A stretch of DNA of 64,000 bases from JAIVGV01 sp032229975 (GTDB lineage: Bacteria; Acidobacteriota; Blastocatellia; Pyrinomonadales; Pyrinomonadaceae): positions 8,611 through 72,610 of the forward strand of contig JAVXVG010000015.1 in NCBI GenBank assembly GCA_032229975.1, given 5' to 3'. Below, one piece after another: positions 18,984-27,912 of the stretch. Position 1 is the first letter of the stretch. Every line of letters starts with the position of its first letter. A model generated the notes under the pieces. The model searched no databases, was not told the origin of the DNA, and was given only the letters and a program-made list of their open reading frames with translations. Made by a program: the position numbers and the translations under genes.

Positions 18984-20249
18984 TCAACGTCGCCCGTGTG
19001 CGATTCTTCTCGCTTCGGGAAGCGCGCGGAGTTTGAGCATCGAGTAGATGCCGAAGGCGGGGCCGGGCGCGAGGACAATGAAAGCGTAACGCCAGCCGAA
19101 GCGCGCGGCGAGCAGGGGGACGAGTTGGATCGATCCAAGCGTGAGCAGGAAGCCGAAGCAGGTCTGGATCGTCAGCGCAGTGCCGAGGTATCGCGGGTCG
19201 CCGAGTTCGCTCACGCAGCTTGAGAACTGCGCCGAGTCCGCGACGACCGTCGCTCCCCAGATAGCCATCAGCGTCAACAACACAACAGGACTTGATCCGA
19301 AAAAGAAGCCGACGACGAGACAGCACGCGCCGCTCACAAGCATTGCAACTGACGTGACCAGTGTGCGCCCGACGCGATCCGCTATCAGTCCGCCCATGAC
19401 GCACCCCAATGCGCCTGCGCCGATGACGAGAAACGATCCGGCTTCGGCGAGCGTCGATGAATGGCCGCCCGCAGCGAAGCTCGCGCGCAGCATCAACGGC
19501 ACACACGTCCACATCGCGTAAAGCTCCCACATATGACCGAAGTAGCCGAAGTTGGCCAGTCGCACGCCGCGATTGCGAAAGACCTCGCGGACTTGCGCGA
19601 AGTTGAACCCGACGGGCGGCAACGCGTGAGGGCCATCTCCGACGAAGAGCAGGACGATCAGTCCGCCGACAACCGCGAGCACGGAGACGAAGAGCACGTT
19701 CGCGCGCCAGCTCTCGCTTCCGATGGCGTTGACAAGGTACGGCGAAGCCTTCCCCAACGTGAGCGCGCCGACGAGCACGCCGAGGGCCATCCCGCGCCCG
19801 CGCCTGAACCACGTCGCCATGATCTTCATCCCCGGCGGATAGACACCCGCGAGGAACATCCCCGTCAGGAAACGTGCCGTGACGCCGAAGGCGAACCCGT
19901 GCGCGTAGAGCGCGAACGCGGCGTTTGCCAACGCGCCCGCGAACGCCGCAGATGCGAAGAGGCGTCGGGCGCGCAGCACGTCGGGCAGGTTCAAGAGCGC
20001 GCTCGCGAGCGTGCCCGCGACGAAGCCTAGTTGGACGGCGAGCGTCAGCCAGCCCGCGCGCGCGTCCGTCAGATGCCATTCAACTTTGAGCGCGGGCGTC
20101 ACCGCCGATGCACTGAACCACAGAGACATCCCCGCAAGCTCCGCCAGCGCAAGCAGCACGAGCGCGCGTGTTCGCGCCTCACGCGTTCCCTCTTCATCTC
20201 GCACGCCGTTTGGCACGTTGTCTCTTTGGCCCTCTGCGCTGTTTCTCAT
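18984..20249 (-). CDS. MFS transporter
   Basis: The protein (421 residues from the chosen ATG) contains about twelve hydrophobic segments, starting with ALVLLALAELAGMSLWFSAS. The MFS loop motif between helices 2 and 3 appears as LLNLPDVLRARRLF, and the second half carries GGLIADRVGRTLV. Members with the ELAGMSLWFSASAV opening are commonly annotated as nitrate/sugar-type MFS permeases, but the substrate cannot be assigned. The start is uncertain: the frame remains open to 20315, where it would enter a palindromic repeat, so I prefer the ATG of MRNSAEGQRD. It converges with the thioesterase gene, leaving 10 bp between their stops. Confidence 0.85.
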   Translation of the reverse strand: MRNSAEGQRDNVPNGVRDEEGTREARTRALVLLALAELAGMSLWFSASAVTPALKVEWHLTDARAGWLTLAVQLGFVAGTLASALLNLPDVLRARRLFASAAFAGALANAAFALYAHGFAFGVTARFLTGMFLAGVYPPGMKIMATWFRRGRGMALGVLVGALTLGKASPYLVNAIGSESWRANVLFVSVLAVVGGLIVLLFVGDGPHALPPVGFNFAQVREVFRNRGVRLANFGYFGHMWELYAMWTCVPLMLRASFAAGGHSSTLAEAGSFLVIGAGALGCVMGGLIADRVGRTLVTSVAMLVSGACCLVVGFFFGSSPVVLLTLMAIWGATVVADSAQFSSCVSELGDPRYLGTALTIQTCFGFLLTLGSIQLVPLLAARFGWRYAFIVLAPGPAFGIYSMLKLRALPEARRIAHGRR

Positions 20250-20274
20250 CCAGAGATCATTTGATCCTCTTCCG

Positions 20275-20338
20275 CTTTGCGTCTCCAGCGTCCTTGCGTC
20301 ATCAAACCTTCTCACGTGAAGGCGCTGGAGGCGCGAAG
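20275..20338. repeat. REP-like nested palindrome
   Basis: The outer arms are 20275-20290 and 20323-20338 (consensus CTTYGCGYCTCCAGCG, 14 of 16 pairing). An inner hairpin CCTTC-N6-GAAGG sits at 20307-20322. The element lies between the MFS gene and a TatT-like gene and shares its CTTTGCGTCT core with the palindrome at 15786-15846. Confidence 0.6.
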
Positions 20339-20353
20339 TAGAAAGTTGTAGCG

Positions 20354-21172
20354 TCAGAAGTTTCTATCGAGCAGTTCATGCGCCTGCTTGACGGCGTCTT
20401 TGTGTTCGGGCAAGTAGTTGGGATCGGGCTTGGCGTTGATCACCCAGTTCAGTTCGCGACGCGCATCGTTTTTGCGCTTGGTCGCAAGGTACGCTTCGGC
20501 GAGTCGCAGGTGAAGGAGCGAGTTGTTCGCGCCGAGGCGCAGGCCCTTCTCAAGCGTTGTGACGGCGCGCGCCGGATCGCCGCCGAGCATTTCAGGCAGT
20601 TCGAGATCGAGCTGACCGAGCGCGACATACGCGCTCCCGCTCTCGAAGCCTTCATCTATCTTGACGACCGTCTCCATCTCCTTGCGCAGTTTCTCCGCGT
20701 AGGTGGCCCCGTAGAGCACGCCCTTGAACTCCGCATAGCCGCCGTAGTTCGCGCCAAGCCAGAAGTGGCCCTCGGGCTTGTTCGGCTCAACCTTCGTCGC
20801 GATCTGGCCCTCCTCCATGCCGTCCGTGAAAGCCTGCTCGCGCTCTTTGTCGTCAGTTGATCTATCGCCGAGCGTGTAGTTGAACCGCGCCGTGCGCCAC
20901 GCGGCTTCGTAGTCGTCGTAATGAACTGCGCGTATGCGCCTGAGCGTCTGCAAACCCTCGCGCACGCGCGCAAGGTCTTCGCGCCCCGCGTAAGCCTCGT
21001 CTGCGCTTCGCAACAACTCCGACATGGGGAGCGGTGTGACGGACGGCGACGCGGACGACTGCGACTCGTCCGCGCGCGAGCCGCAAGCGGCCAGCGACAG
21101 AGCGTTCAACGCAATGATGAAGAAAAAGGCCGATGACCTGCGTAGTTGTTCGCGTGCGTTTTTTTTGTTCAT
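20354..21172 (-). CDS. TRAP transporter TatT-component-like lipoprotein
   Basis: The 272-residue protein begins with a lipoprotein signal peptide whose lipobox is LAAC (Cys at residue 30). The mature part is helical and TPR-like. It matches the TatT family in HFWLGANYGGYAEFKGVLYG, YVALGQLDLELPEMLGGDPA and AVTTLEKGLRLGANNSLLHL. TatT proteins form periplasmic trimers that partner a TRAP-type substrate-binding protein. No TRAP permease gene lies nearby, so a transport role here is not supported by context. The first ATG was used because it opens the signal peptide. Confidence 0.75.
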   Translation of the reverse strand: MNKKNAREQLRRSSAFFFIIALNALSLAACGSRADESQSSASPSVTPLPMSELLRSADEAYAGREDLARVREGLQTLRRIRAVHYDDYEAAWRTARFNYTLGDRSTDDKEREQAFTDGMEEGQIATKVEPNKPEGHFWLGANYGGYAEFKGVLYGATYAEKLRKEMETVVKIDEGFESGSAYVALGQLDLELPEMLGGDPARAVTTLEKGLRLGANNSLLHLRLAEAYLATKRKNDARRELNWVINAKPDPNYLPEHKDAVKQAHELLDRNF

Positions 21173-21461
21173 CGTTCTGAAGCTACTGCGATCAGTCGTT
21201 CAGGATTTCATCGCTGGACAATTCCCGCGAGCAGACATCGTTTGAAAGACGAAGACAAGGATAATCAATCGGAGCGTAAAAGAATACTTTAACGCTCAAT
21301 CTTGGTGGGCACGTCGCGATTCGCTGCCGCTTCGTTCCCTTCTTTGAGATGCGCTTCGCATAACCTTCGGCGCGGCTCGAACGTATGGACGATGGGGCGT
21401 GTTTGGTTTATCCTTCACGCCACGCCTTAGCTTTCGTCCGAATAAAATTTCAGGAGTCTCA

Positions 21462-24400
21462 ATGTCACACAAGCTGCTCCGCGCGTGCGCGCGCCTCGCT
21501 CTGTTCGCCGCGATCTTCGCCGCCTTCGTCTGCGCAACGACAGCGCAGGAGTTGTCTCCGTCGGCGTCGCCCACGCCGTCGCCTTCCGCAACTTCGCAGC
21601 GACCCGTGACGGAAGAAGAAAAGGCTTTCTCGCGTCTCGAATGGCGCAACATCGGGCCCGCCAACATGGGCGGGCGCATCGCGGACGTGGAGGGCGTGCC
21701 CGGCAACCCGAACATCGTTTACGTCGGCACGGCATCGGGCGGCATCTTCAAGACGACGAACGCGGGCGTGACGTGGCGACCGATCTTCGAGCGCGAATCG
21801 ACGATCTCTGTCGGCAGCATCGCGCTTGAGCCGGGCAATCCGGATGTCGTGTGGGTTGGCACGGGTGAGTCGGCGGTGCGCAACTCGATCTCGTTCGGCG
21901 ACGGCGTCTATAAATCGACGGACGGCGGCAAGACTTGGCAGCACGTCGGGCTGCGAGACACGGAGCGCATCTCGAAGGTTCTGGTGAGCCCGCGCGATCC
22001 GAACACGGTTTACGTCGGCGCGCTCGGCCACGCGTTCGGGCCCAACACAGAGCGCGGCGTCTTTATGACGACCGACGGCGGCAAGACTTGGCAGAAGACG
22101 CTCTACATCGACCAACAACATGGCGTCTCGGACATGGATATCGACCCGCAGAATCCGAACATCATCTACGCGGGGATGTGGTACTTCGAGCGCAAGCCGT
22201 GGACGCACACGAGCGGCAGCGAGAAGGGCGGCCTGTTCCGTTCAACCGACGGTGGCCGCACGTGGACGAAGCTGACGACGGGACTACCGAAGGTGATCGG
22301 TCGCATCGGCATCGCCGTCTCGCAGTCGAACCCGAACGTCGTCTACGCGATCATGGAGGCGAAGGAGGGCAAGCTCTACCGCTCGAACGACAAGGGCGAG
22401 ACTTGGCAACGCGTCTCCGATCAAGCGTCAATCGTCTCGCGCGGGTTTTACTACACGCACGTGAGAGTCGATCCAACGAACGAGAATCACGTCTATGCGG
22501 TGGCCTCGACTTTGTTCTCGTCAATCGATGGCGGTCGCACGTTCCGCGCGATCACTGGGCAGACACACGTTGACTATCATGCCTTCTGGATGGACCCGAA
22601 AGACCCGCGCCGCGTGTGGGTCGGCGAGGACGGCGGCGTCGCGGTCTCTTATGACGGCGGCGAGCGTTGGGAGCCCGTTTACAACATGGCTATCGGGCAG
22701 TTCTACGAGGTGCACGTCGATAATCGCAATCCGTTTTACAACGCGATGGGCGGACTGCAAGACAACGGCTCGTGGACTGGCCCTACGCACACGCGCGAGC
22801 CCGCCGGAATTCTGAACGACGACTGGCGCATGGTCTCCTTCGGCGACGGCTTCTGGATGTTCAATCACCCGGACGAGCCCGATCTTTATCTCTCCGAATC
22901 GCAGGGCGGCAACGTCGTCCGCACAGACATGAGAACGCGCGAGCAGCAGGAGTCGATCCCTTCGGAGGGTGCGGGCGAAGGCGGCGCAGCCGTCAACCTG
23001 CCCTTCCGCTTCAACTGGAACTCGCCGCTCGTGCCTTCGCCGCACGACAAGAACACGGTCTATCTCGGCGGCAACGTACTCTTCAAGTCAACGGACTTTG
23101 GTAGAACTTGGTCAGCGATCAGTCCCGATCTCACGACGAACGACAAGGAGAAGCAGAAAGACGCGGGTGGCCCCGTCGCCTTCGAGGACACAGGGGCGGA
23201 GTATCACACGACGATCATCTCTGTCGCCGAGTCGCTCTTGAAAGCTGGCACGATCTGGGCGGGCACTGACGACGGCAACCTGCAAGTGACGACGGACGGC
23301 GGCAAGACGTGGCGCAACGTGACGAAGAGCGTGCCCGATCTCAAACCCTTCTCGCCGGTCTCGCACGTCGAGCCGTCAGCGTCCGATCCAAACGTCGTCT
23401 ATGTCACGTTCGACCGTCACATGCTCGACGACTTCCGGCCCTACGTCTATAAATCAACCGATGGCGGGAAAACTTGGCGCAACATCACGGGCGATCTTCC
23501 CGATCACGCTTACGTCCATGTCGTGCGCGAAGACCCGAAGAATTCCAATCTCATCTACGCCGGGACTGAACTCGGACTCTTCGCTTCTTACACGGGTGGG
23601 CGCGACTGGATTCCGTTGCGTTTGAAGAATCTGCCGACGGTCGCCGTGCGCGATATCAAGATTCACCCGCGCGACAACGACATCATCATCGCCACGCACG
23701 GGCGCAGCCTCTACGTCTTCGACGACGCGACGCCCATTCAACAGATGACGCCGCAGGTGAGGGCCGAAGACGTGCACCTCTTCGACGTGCGACCGGCCCT
23801 TCGCTACTCGCAGATGATGACGCGCTACGGCATCGGCGACAAAGCGTTCACCGCGCAGAATCCGCCCTACGGCGCGCTCATCACTTACTACTTGAAGTCG
23901 AAGCCCGACGACAAGGCCACCTTCAAGATGCAAATCTTCGACGCGCGCGGCAATCTCGTCAGCGAGATCGCGCGACCGGCGAAGGAGCAGGGCTTGAACC
24001 GCGTGGTGTGGGATTTACGCTTCGGCGGCGCGCGCGTGCGCAAGCCTCCGACGGAAGAAGAACCGCCGTTCTTCGGTGGCCCACGTGGGCCCGCAGTCGT
24101 CCCCGGAACTTACACGCTCAAGCTCACGGTCGGCGGCAAGACTGTGCAGAAGCCCGTCGAGGTGCGACTCGATCCGAACGTCACGACGCCCGTCGCGGAG
24201 TTGCAGAAGTTGCAGGAGATGTCTCTCAAACTTCGCGATATGCAGTCGGCAACGAACACTGCGCTACGCGCGTTGGACAGTCTCAAGTCGCAACTCGAAT
24301 TCATCGAGCGCACCGAGAAGGATCGCACGGGCGACCTGCCGAAAGAGTTTGCAGACAAGCTGACGGCTTACAAGAAGCAGGTCGATGATCTTTCGGGAAA

Positions 24401-24740
24401 ACTCACGCGACCTGAAGATCACTTCGGCGGCGTGCCTTCGCGACCGCAGCTCATCGACCGCCTCGGCGCGCTCTTCTTCACCATCGATAGTGTGAACGCC
24501 GCGCCCACGCAGGCGCAGCAGAACTACTTCGGCGAGTTGCAAGCGGAGTTTCGACCGAAGCTCGAAGAGGTCAATCGCTTCATCACGCAGACCGTCCCGC
24601 AGATGAACGAGACGCTCAAACATTTCAACGCGCCGCAACTCATCCCCGGCAAGCCCATCGATGAGAACGGCGGCGGTGCACAGCCGCAACCGGGCGAGGC
24701 GAACGACGCGGACGAAGACGCGGCGCACCCGGGAAGGTAA
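21462..24740 (+). CDS. Exported Asp-box (BNR/VPS10-like) beta-propeller protein
   Basis: The protein has 1092 residues from the ATG after CAGGAG; an upstream in-frame extension would place the signal peptide internally. A signal peptide (LLRACARLALFAAIFAAFVC) precedes a Ser/Pro spacer. Residues 50-800 hold about ten Asp-box motifs of the S/T-x-D-x-G-x-T-W type, such as KSTDGGKTW, MTTDGGKTW, RSTDGGRTW and KSTDFGRTW. This is the pattern of the sortilin/VPS10 and xyloglucanase-type propellers. The C-terminal 250 residues are an Ig-like strand region and a helical coiled segment (LQKLQEMSLKLRDMQSATN). Such proteins are abundant in Acidobacteria; no catalytic residues stand out, so the ligand is unknown. 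Confidence 0.88.
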   Translation: MSHKLLRACARLALFAAIFAAFVCATTAQELSPSASPTPSPSATSQRPVTEEEKAFSRLEWRNIGPANMGGRIADVEGVPGNPNIVYVGTASGGIFKTTNAGVTWRPIFERESTISVGSIALEPGNPDVVWVGTGESAVRNSISFGDGVYKSTDGGKTWQHVGLRDTERISKVLVSPRDPNTVYVGALGHAFGPNTERGVFMTTDGGKTWQKTLYIDQQHGVSDMDIDPQNPNIIYAGMWYFERKPWTHTSGSEKGGLFRSTDGGRTWTKLTTGLPKVIGRIGIAVSQSNPNVVYAIMEAKEGKLYRSNDKGETWQRVSDQASIVSRGFYYTHVRVDPTNENHVYAVASTLFSSIDGGRTFRAITGQTHVDYHAFWMDPKDPRRVWVGEDGGVAVSYDGGERWEPVYNMAIGQFYEVHVDNRNPFYNAMGGLQDNGSWTGPTHTREPAGILNDDWRMVSFGDGFWMFNHPDEPDLYLSESQGGNVVRTDMRTREQQESIPSEGAGEGGAAVNLPFRFNWNSPLVPSPHDKNTVYLGGNVLFKSTDFGRTWSAISPDLTTNDKEKQKDAGGPVAFEDTGAEYHTTIISVAESLLKAGTIWAGTDDGNLQVTTDGGKTWRNVTKSVPDLKPFSPVSHVEPSASDPNVVYVTFDRHMLDDFRPYVYKSTDGGKTWRNITGDLPDHAYVHVVREDPKNSNLIYAGTELGLFASYTGGRDWIPLRLKNLPTVAVRDIKIHPRDNDIIIATHGRSLYVFDDATPIQQMTPQVRAEDVHLFDVRPALRYSQMMTRYGIGDKAFTAQNPPYGALITYYLKSKPDDKATFKMQIFDARGNLVSEIARPAKEQGLNRVVWDLRFGGARVRKPPTEEEPPFFGGPRGPAVVPGTYTLKLTVGGKTVQKPVEVRLDPNVTTPVAELQKLQEMSLKLRDMQSATNTALRALDSLKSQLEFIERTEKDRTGDLPKEFADKLTAYKKQVDDLSGKLTRPEDHFGGVPSRPQLIDRLGALFFTIDSVNAAPTQAQQNYFGELQAEFRPKLEEVNRFITQTVPQMNETLKHFNAPQLIPGKPIDENGGGAQPQPGEANDADEDAAHPGR

Positions 24741-24747
24741 ATAATTG

Positions 24748-24767
24748 CCACTAGCTTTAGCTAGTGG
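24748..24767. repeat. Perfect short hairpin between propeller gene and M20 fragment
   Basis: The sequence CCACTAGCTTTAGCTAGTGG is a perfect inverted repeat of 9-bp arms with two central T residues, starting 7 bp after the stop codon of the propeller gene. It lacks a T-run, so it looks more like a dispersed extragenic repeat than a classical terminator. It marks the junction with a peptidase fragment. Confidence 0.6.
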
Positions 24768-24811
24768 ACAAGCTGTGTGGAAGTCTTCTGGCCTTAGCCG
24801 AATTTACAAAG

Positions 24812-25093
24812 GGCCGGCCCTCGCCGCTCACATCTCAAGTGATGCAGCCCATCGAGCGCATCACCAACCAGATGTGGCACGGCGTTCCCGTCGTCCCCGT
24901 CATGGGCACGGGGGCCACCGACAGTCTCTACTTCCGACAGACGGGCCTCCCCATGTACGGCGTCTCCGGTCTCTTCGAGGACATCGACGCCAACCGCGAA
25001 CACGGGCGCGACGAACGCATCCTCATCAAGTCGCTCTACGAGGGTCAGGAGTTTCTGTATGAACTTGTGAAGGCGTTCGCTTCAGGCAAGTGA
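24812..25093 (+). pseudogene. C-terminal remnant of an M20-family metallopeptidase
   Basis: The frame encodes only the last 90 or so residues of an M20/M25/M40 peptidase. Recognisable blocks are PSPLTSQVMQPIERITNQMW, VPVVPVMGTGATDSLYFRQ, GLPMYGVSGLFEDIDANREH and GRDERILIKSLYEGQEFLYE. A full enzyme would have about 450-500 residues; the metal ligands and the N-terminal catalytic lobe are missing. No ribosome site precedes it, and sequence just upstream belongs to a hairpin repeat and the preceding gene. It is therefore best read as a decayed copy left by deletion or recombination. Confidence 0.8.
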
Positions 25094-25179
25094 AATAGAT
25101 CACTAACGGCTTGGACTGAATAGGAAACGCGGTGTCGGTGATAATGTAGATATACTGCGGCGCACAGCTTATACAGTAG

Positions 25180-26634
25180 TTAGACCTTCTTCGTTTTCCA
25201 CCTACCCATTCTAAACACAACGATGCTCGCGACGGCGAGGACTGACTCCGAGATCATGATCGCGAGGAAGATGCCGCGTGCTCCTAAGCTAGTGCGGCGT
25301 GCGAGGAAGTAGGCGAGGGGGATTTGGAAGAGCCAGAAGCAGAAGAGATTGAGAAGCGTCGGCGTGTAGGTGTCGCCCGCGCCGTTGAAGGACGATGCGA
25401 CGACCATGCCCCACGCGTAGAAGACGTAGCCGTAGGAGATGAAGCGCAGGCAGTCAACACCGTAGCGCAGGATCACTGGATCGCTCGTGAAGATGCCGAC
25501 GAGTTGTTCGGCGAAGAAAACGAAGATGAGCGTGACGATGGCTAAGAAGCACATGTTGTAGAAGCCCGTCTTCCACACGGACGCTTCGGCGCGTTCGGGT
25601 TGGCCCGCGCCGAGGTTCTGCCCGACGAGAGTGGCCGCCGCGTTCGACATTCCCCACGAAGGCATGATCGCGACGACGATGATGCGCAGCGCGACCGTGT
25701 AGCCCGCCACCGCCGCGCTCCCGAACTCGGAGACGAGTCGCACGATAGCCACCCAGCTTGCCGTCGCGATCAAGAACTGGATCATCCCGCCGAGCGAGAC
25801 GCGCATCAGTCGCAACATCAACGCGAAGTTTGGTCGCAGTTGTTTCAAACGCACACGCACGCGACTCTTGCCGCGCGTCAACACATAGAGTTGAAAGATG
25901 ACGGCAGTGCCGCGCCCGATGGTCGTCGCGACCGCAGAGCCTGCGACGCCCATGCGCGGGAAGAAGGCGACGCCGAAGATGAGACACGGATCGAGCACGA
26001 GATTGATCGCGTTGCCGAGCCACAGCGCGCGCATGGCGATTGATGCGTCGCCGGAGCCGCGAAAGATCGCGTTGTTGAGGAAGAGCAGCATGATCACGAC
26101 GTTCGTACCGTAGATGATGCGCGGATAGCCTACGCCCGTGGCGATGACAGAGGGGGCCGCCCCCATCGCGTGCAGGAGCGCGGGCGCGAACGTGAAGCCG
26201 AACGCGCCGATAATGATAGAGACGAAAACGCCGAGCAGGATCGACTGTGCCGCCGCGTCGCCCGCCGCTTCCATCTTCCGCTCGCCGGTGCGCCGCGCGA
26301 TCATGGCCGTCGTGCCCATGCCGAGCCCGATGCAGATGGCGAAGATGATGGTCAGCATCGACTCGGTCAAGCCGACGGTGGCGAGCGCGTCCTCACCAAG
26401 CCGCGAGACCCAGAAGGCGTTGACGATGCCGAAGAGAGACTCCATCAACGTCTCCAAGACCATCGGCACGGCGAGCAGAAAGATCGCGCGGCCGATTGAG
26501 CCGCGCGTGTAGTCCTGTCGCGTGCCGACGAACGCGGCGCGTAGCGTCCGCCAAGCCCCGCGAATTTCTGGCGGAGACGGCTCAGCGGAAGCGATGATTG
26601 CGTCAGCCTCCGTGTGGTTGAGAGATTCGTCCAT
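25180..26634 (-). CDS. MATE family efflux transporter
   Basis: MATE proteins export cationic drugs or metabolites in exchange for Na+ or H+. The protein (484 residues from the chosen ATG) has twelve hydrophobic segments arranged as two homologous halves. Typical blocks are IFLLAVPMVLETLMESLFGI with VNAFWVSRLGEDALATVGL in the first half, and the matching VSLGGMIQFLIATASWVAIV region in the second. The longer frame to 26700 would add a segment derived from a flanking repeat, so MDESLNHTEADAI was chosen. The substrate is unknown. Confidence 0.92.
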   Translation of the reverse strand: MDESLNHTEADAIIASAEPSPPEIRGAWRTLRAAFVGTRQDYTRGSIGRAIFLLAVPMVLETLMESLFGIVNAFWVSRLGEDALATVGLTESMLTIIFAICIGLGMGTTAMIARRTGERKMEAAGDAAAQSILLGVFVSIIIGAFGFTFAPALLHAMGAAPSVIATGVGYPRIIYGTNVVIMLLFLNNAIFRGSGDASIAMRALWLGNAINLVLDPCLIFGVAFFPRMGVAGSAVATTIGRGTAVIFQLYVLTRGKSRVRVRLKQLRPNFALMLRLMRVSLGGMIQFLIATASWVAIVRLVSEFGSAAVAGYTVALRIIVVAIMPSWGMSNAAATLVGQNLGAGQPERAEASVWKTGFYNMCFLAIVTLIFVFFAEQLVGIFTSDPVILRYGVDCLRFISYGYVFYAWGMVVASSFNGAGDTYTPTLLNLFCFWLFQIPLAYFLARRTSLGARGIFLAIMISESVLAVASIVVFRMGRWKTKKV

Positions 26635-26663
26635 GATGAAAAGTTTCAGCGCGCGCGGTGATC

Positions 26664-26795
26664 GTAGGGTCAGGGCTTGTCCCTGCCCGAGCGAGCGCAA
26701 GCTCGCTCAACATTCACACGATCATTCAACCGATGAGTGACCACGAATCTTTCATTCGCGCGCGCCCGAAGGGCAGGGGCAAGCCCTGCCCCTAC
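26664..26795. repeat. Inverted pair of 25-bp GC-rich repeats with inner hairpin
   Basis: Two 25-bp units (26664-26688 and 26771-26795) are inverted copies that differ at two positions; each contains CAGGGCTTGYCCCTG, itself palindromic. Directly inside the left unit is a perfect 8-bp stem (GAGCGAGC/GCTCGCTC) with a GCAA tetraloop at 26689-26708. The whole lies upstream of the MATE gene and could be a small non-autonomous repeat element. Confidence 0.65.
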
Positions 26796-26855
26796 AATTA
26801 TTTTAGATGAGCCCTACCGTTATGGTCTTGCGAGTCTATTAATCCGCGCGTGTGC

Positions 26856-27308
26856 TTACACGGTCTTGAGTTCTTCCGTGTAGATCGAGACGGCGTAGCG
26901 CATCTCTTCGTCGATGTAGAGGTTGATGGCGCGCGCCGCTTCGTGATACGCGCCGAAGCGCGCGTCCGACTTTTGGAAGCGCAGCCCACTGATGATGTGC
27001 TCGTGGAGGATGAGCCGGAGGTGTGAGGACTCGCGTATGAGATCGCGCGCGCGATAGCCTTGACGGAAGCGCGTGTAGGCGTGGACTCTCGACTCGCGAG
27101 TGTTGTCGATGCGTGGCGCATCGCCTGTGCGCAGCACGTCGCAAATCTCTTCGATCACGGCGGGGATGTGATCGACGAGGCCGCCTTCTGAAAGATCGCC
27201 GTCGGAAGTGATCCCGTTGTCTGTACGCACAGCCTCAACCCAGAGTCGCACGAGGTCGCTCGCGCTCTGTTCGATCAAGTTGGCGATCTCAGGTTGAGCC
27301 ACGTTCAT
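26856..27308 (-). CDS. Stand-alone RsbRD N-terminal-type sensor domain protein
   Basis: The start was set at the ATG of MNVAQPEIANLIEQ; the longer frame reads through the upstream gene. The 150-residue product matches the RsbRD_N helical domain: IEQSASDLVRLWVEAVRTDN, SEGGLVDHIPAVIEEICDVL, then a run of helices with YTRFRQGYRARDLIRESSHL and IISGLRF. This domain usually sits at the N-terminus of histidine kinases or stressosome proteins. Here it forms the whole protein, with no kinase or STAS domain attached. Its start overlaps the end of the upstream gene by 20 bp, so translation is probably coupled. Confidence 0.75.
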   Translation of the reverse strand: MNVAQPEIANLIEQSASDLVRLWVEAVRTDNGITSDGDLSEGGLVDHIPAVIEEICDVLRTGDAPRIDNTRESRVHAYTRFRQGYRARDLIRESSHLRLILHEHIISGLRFQKSDARFGAYHEAARAINLYIDEEMRYAVSIYTEELKTV

Positions 27309-27663
27309 AACCGGCGACGGCGCACTTGAAGGGCACGCCGTCTTCAATACACTGCTCGAACTCTTTGCCCTGCGTCTGCTTGACGTGTTCGAGGAATCCG
27401 TAGATGAGCCGCACCTGCTCATTAACAAAGCCCAGACCGTTCAGATATGCGTCGCTGCCGCGAAAGGTTAGCGGGTGTGGGACGATGCGAAACTCAAGAT
27501 GCGTGGTGTCGTGTAGTTTGCTGATCACGTCGTAGAGGTCCTTCAGCACGGAGAAGGACGTGATCAAACAGTCGTAACTGCCGGAGCCGGCGCGCGTCAG
27601 CAGGTACAGATAGTCGGTGTTGTAACTCCGAACAAACTTGTCGAAGTCCTCTTGCGTGATCAT
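27289..27663 (-). CDS. Hypothetical protein coupled to RsbRD-like gene
   Basis: The 124-residue protein starts at an ATG with GGGGGAG upstream. It reads as a mixed alpha/beta domain: YNTDYLYLLTRAGSGSYDCL, then ITSFSVLKDLYDVISKLHDT, then VRLIYGFLEHVKQ. It has three Cys residues and no signal peptide or membrane segment. I do not recognise the family. The 20-bp overlap with the RsbRD-type gene suggests that the two products act together, perhaps as a small signalling pair; this is inference only. Confidence 0.65.
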   Translation of the reverse strand: MITQEDFDKFVRSYNTDYLYLLTRAGSGSYDCLITSFSVLKDLYDVISKLHDTTHLEFRIVPHPLTFRGSDAYLNGLGFVNEQVRLIYGFLEHVKQTQGKEFEQCIEDGVPFKCAVAGYERGST

Positions 27664-27912
27664 CGAGACCGCTCCCCCAACTCTCTGCGAGAAGTTTGAG
27701 AACGGGGGAACAGTGATGACTGGCGCTCAAGCCTCGCGTGTGCCCCGCCTCTCTCGGGCGGGTGCGCTTGCGGCGTGGGATAGAACGGCCGAATGGGAGA
27801 GTCGGAGACGAACAACCACGAGCCAGCGCACTCTTTTTATGACAACCACTTCGCAAAGTCAACCCGATCTTGAAAAAGATATGCGACGCATACTTCACAA
27901 GATGCCTTCGCA

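Noticed and set aside
18961..20079. A 372-residue minus-strand frame overlapping the MFS gene
   Set aside because: Arg-rich composition and a different frame from the clear twelve-helix MFS protein; a shadow.
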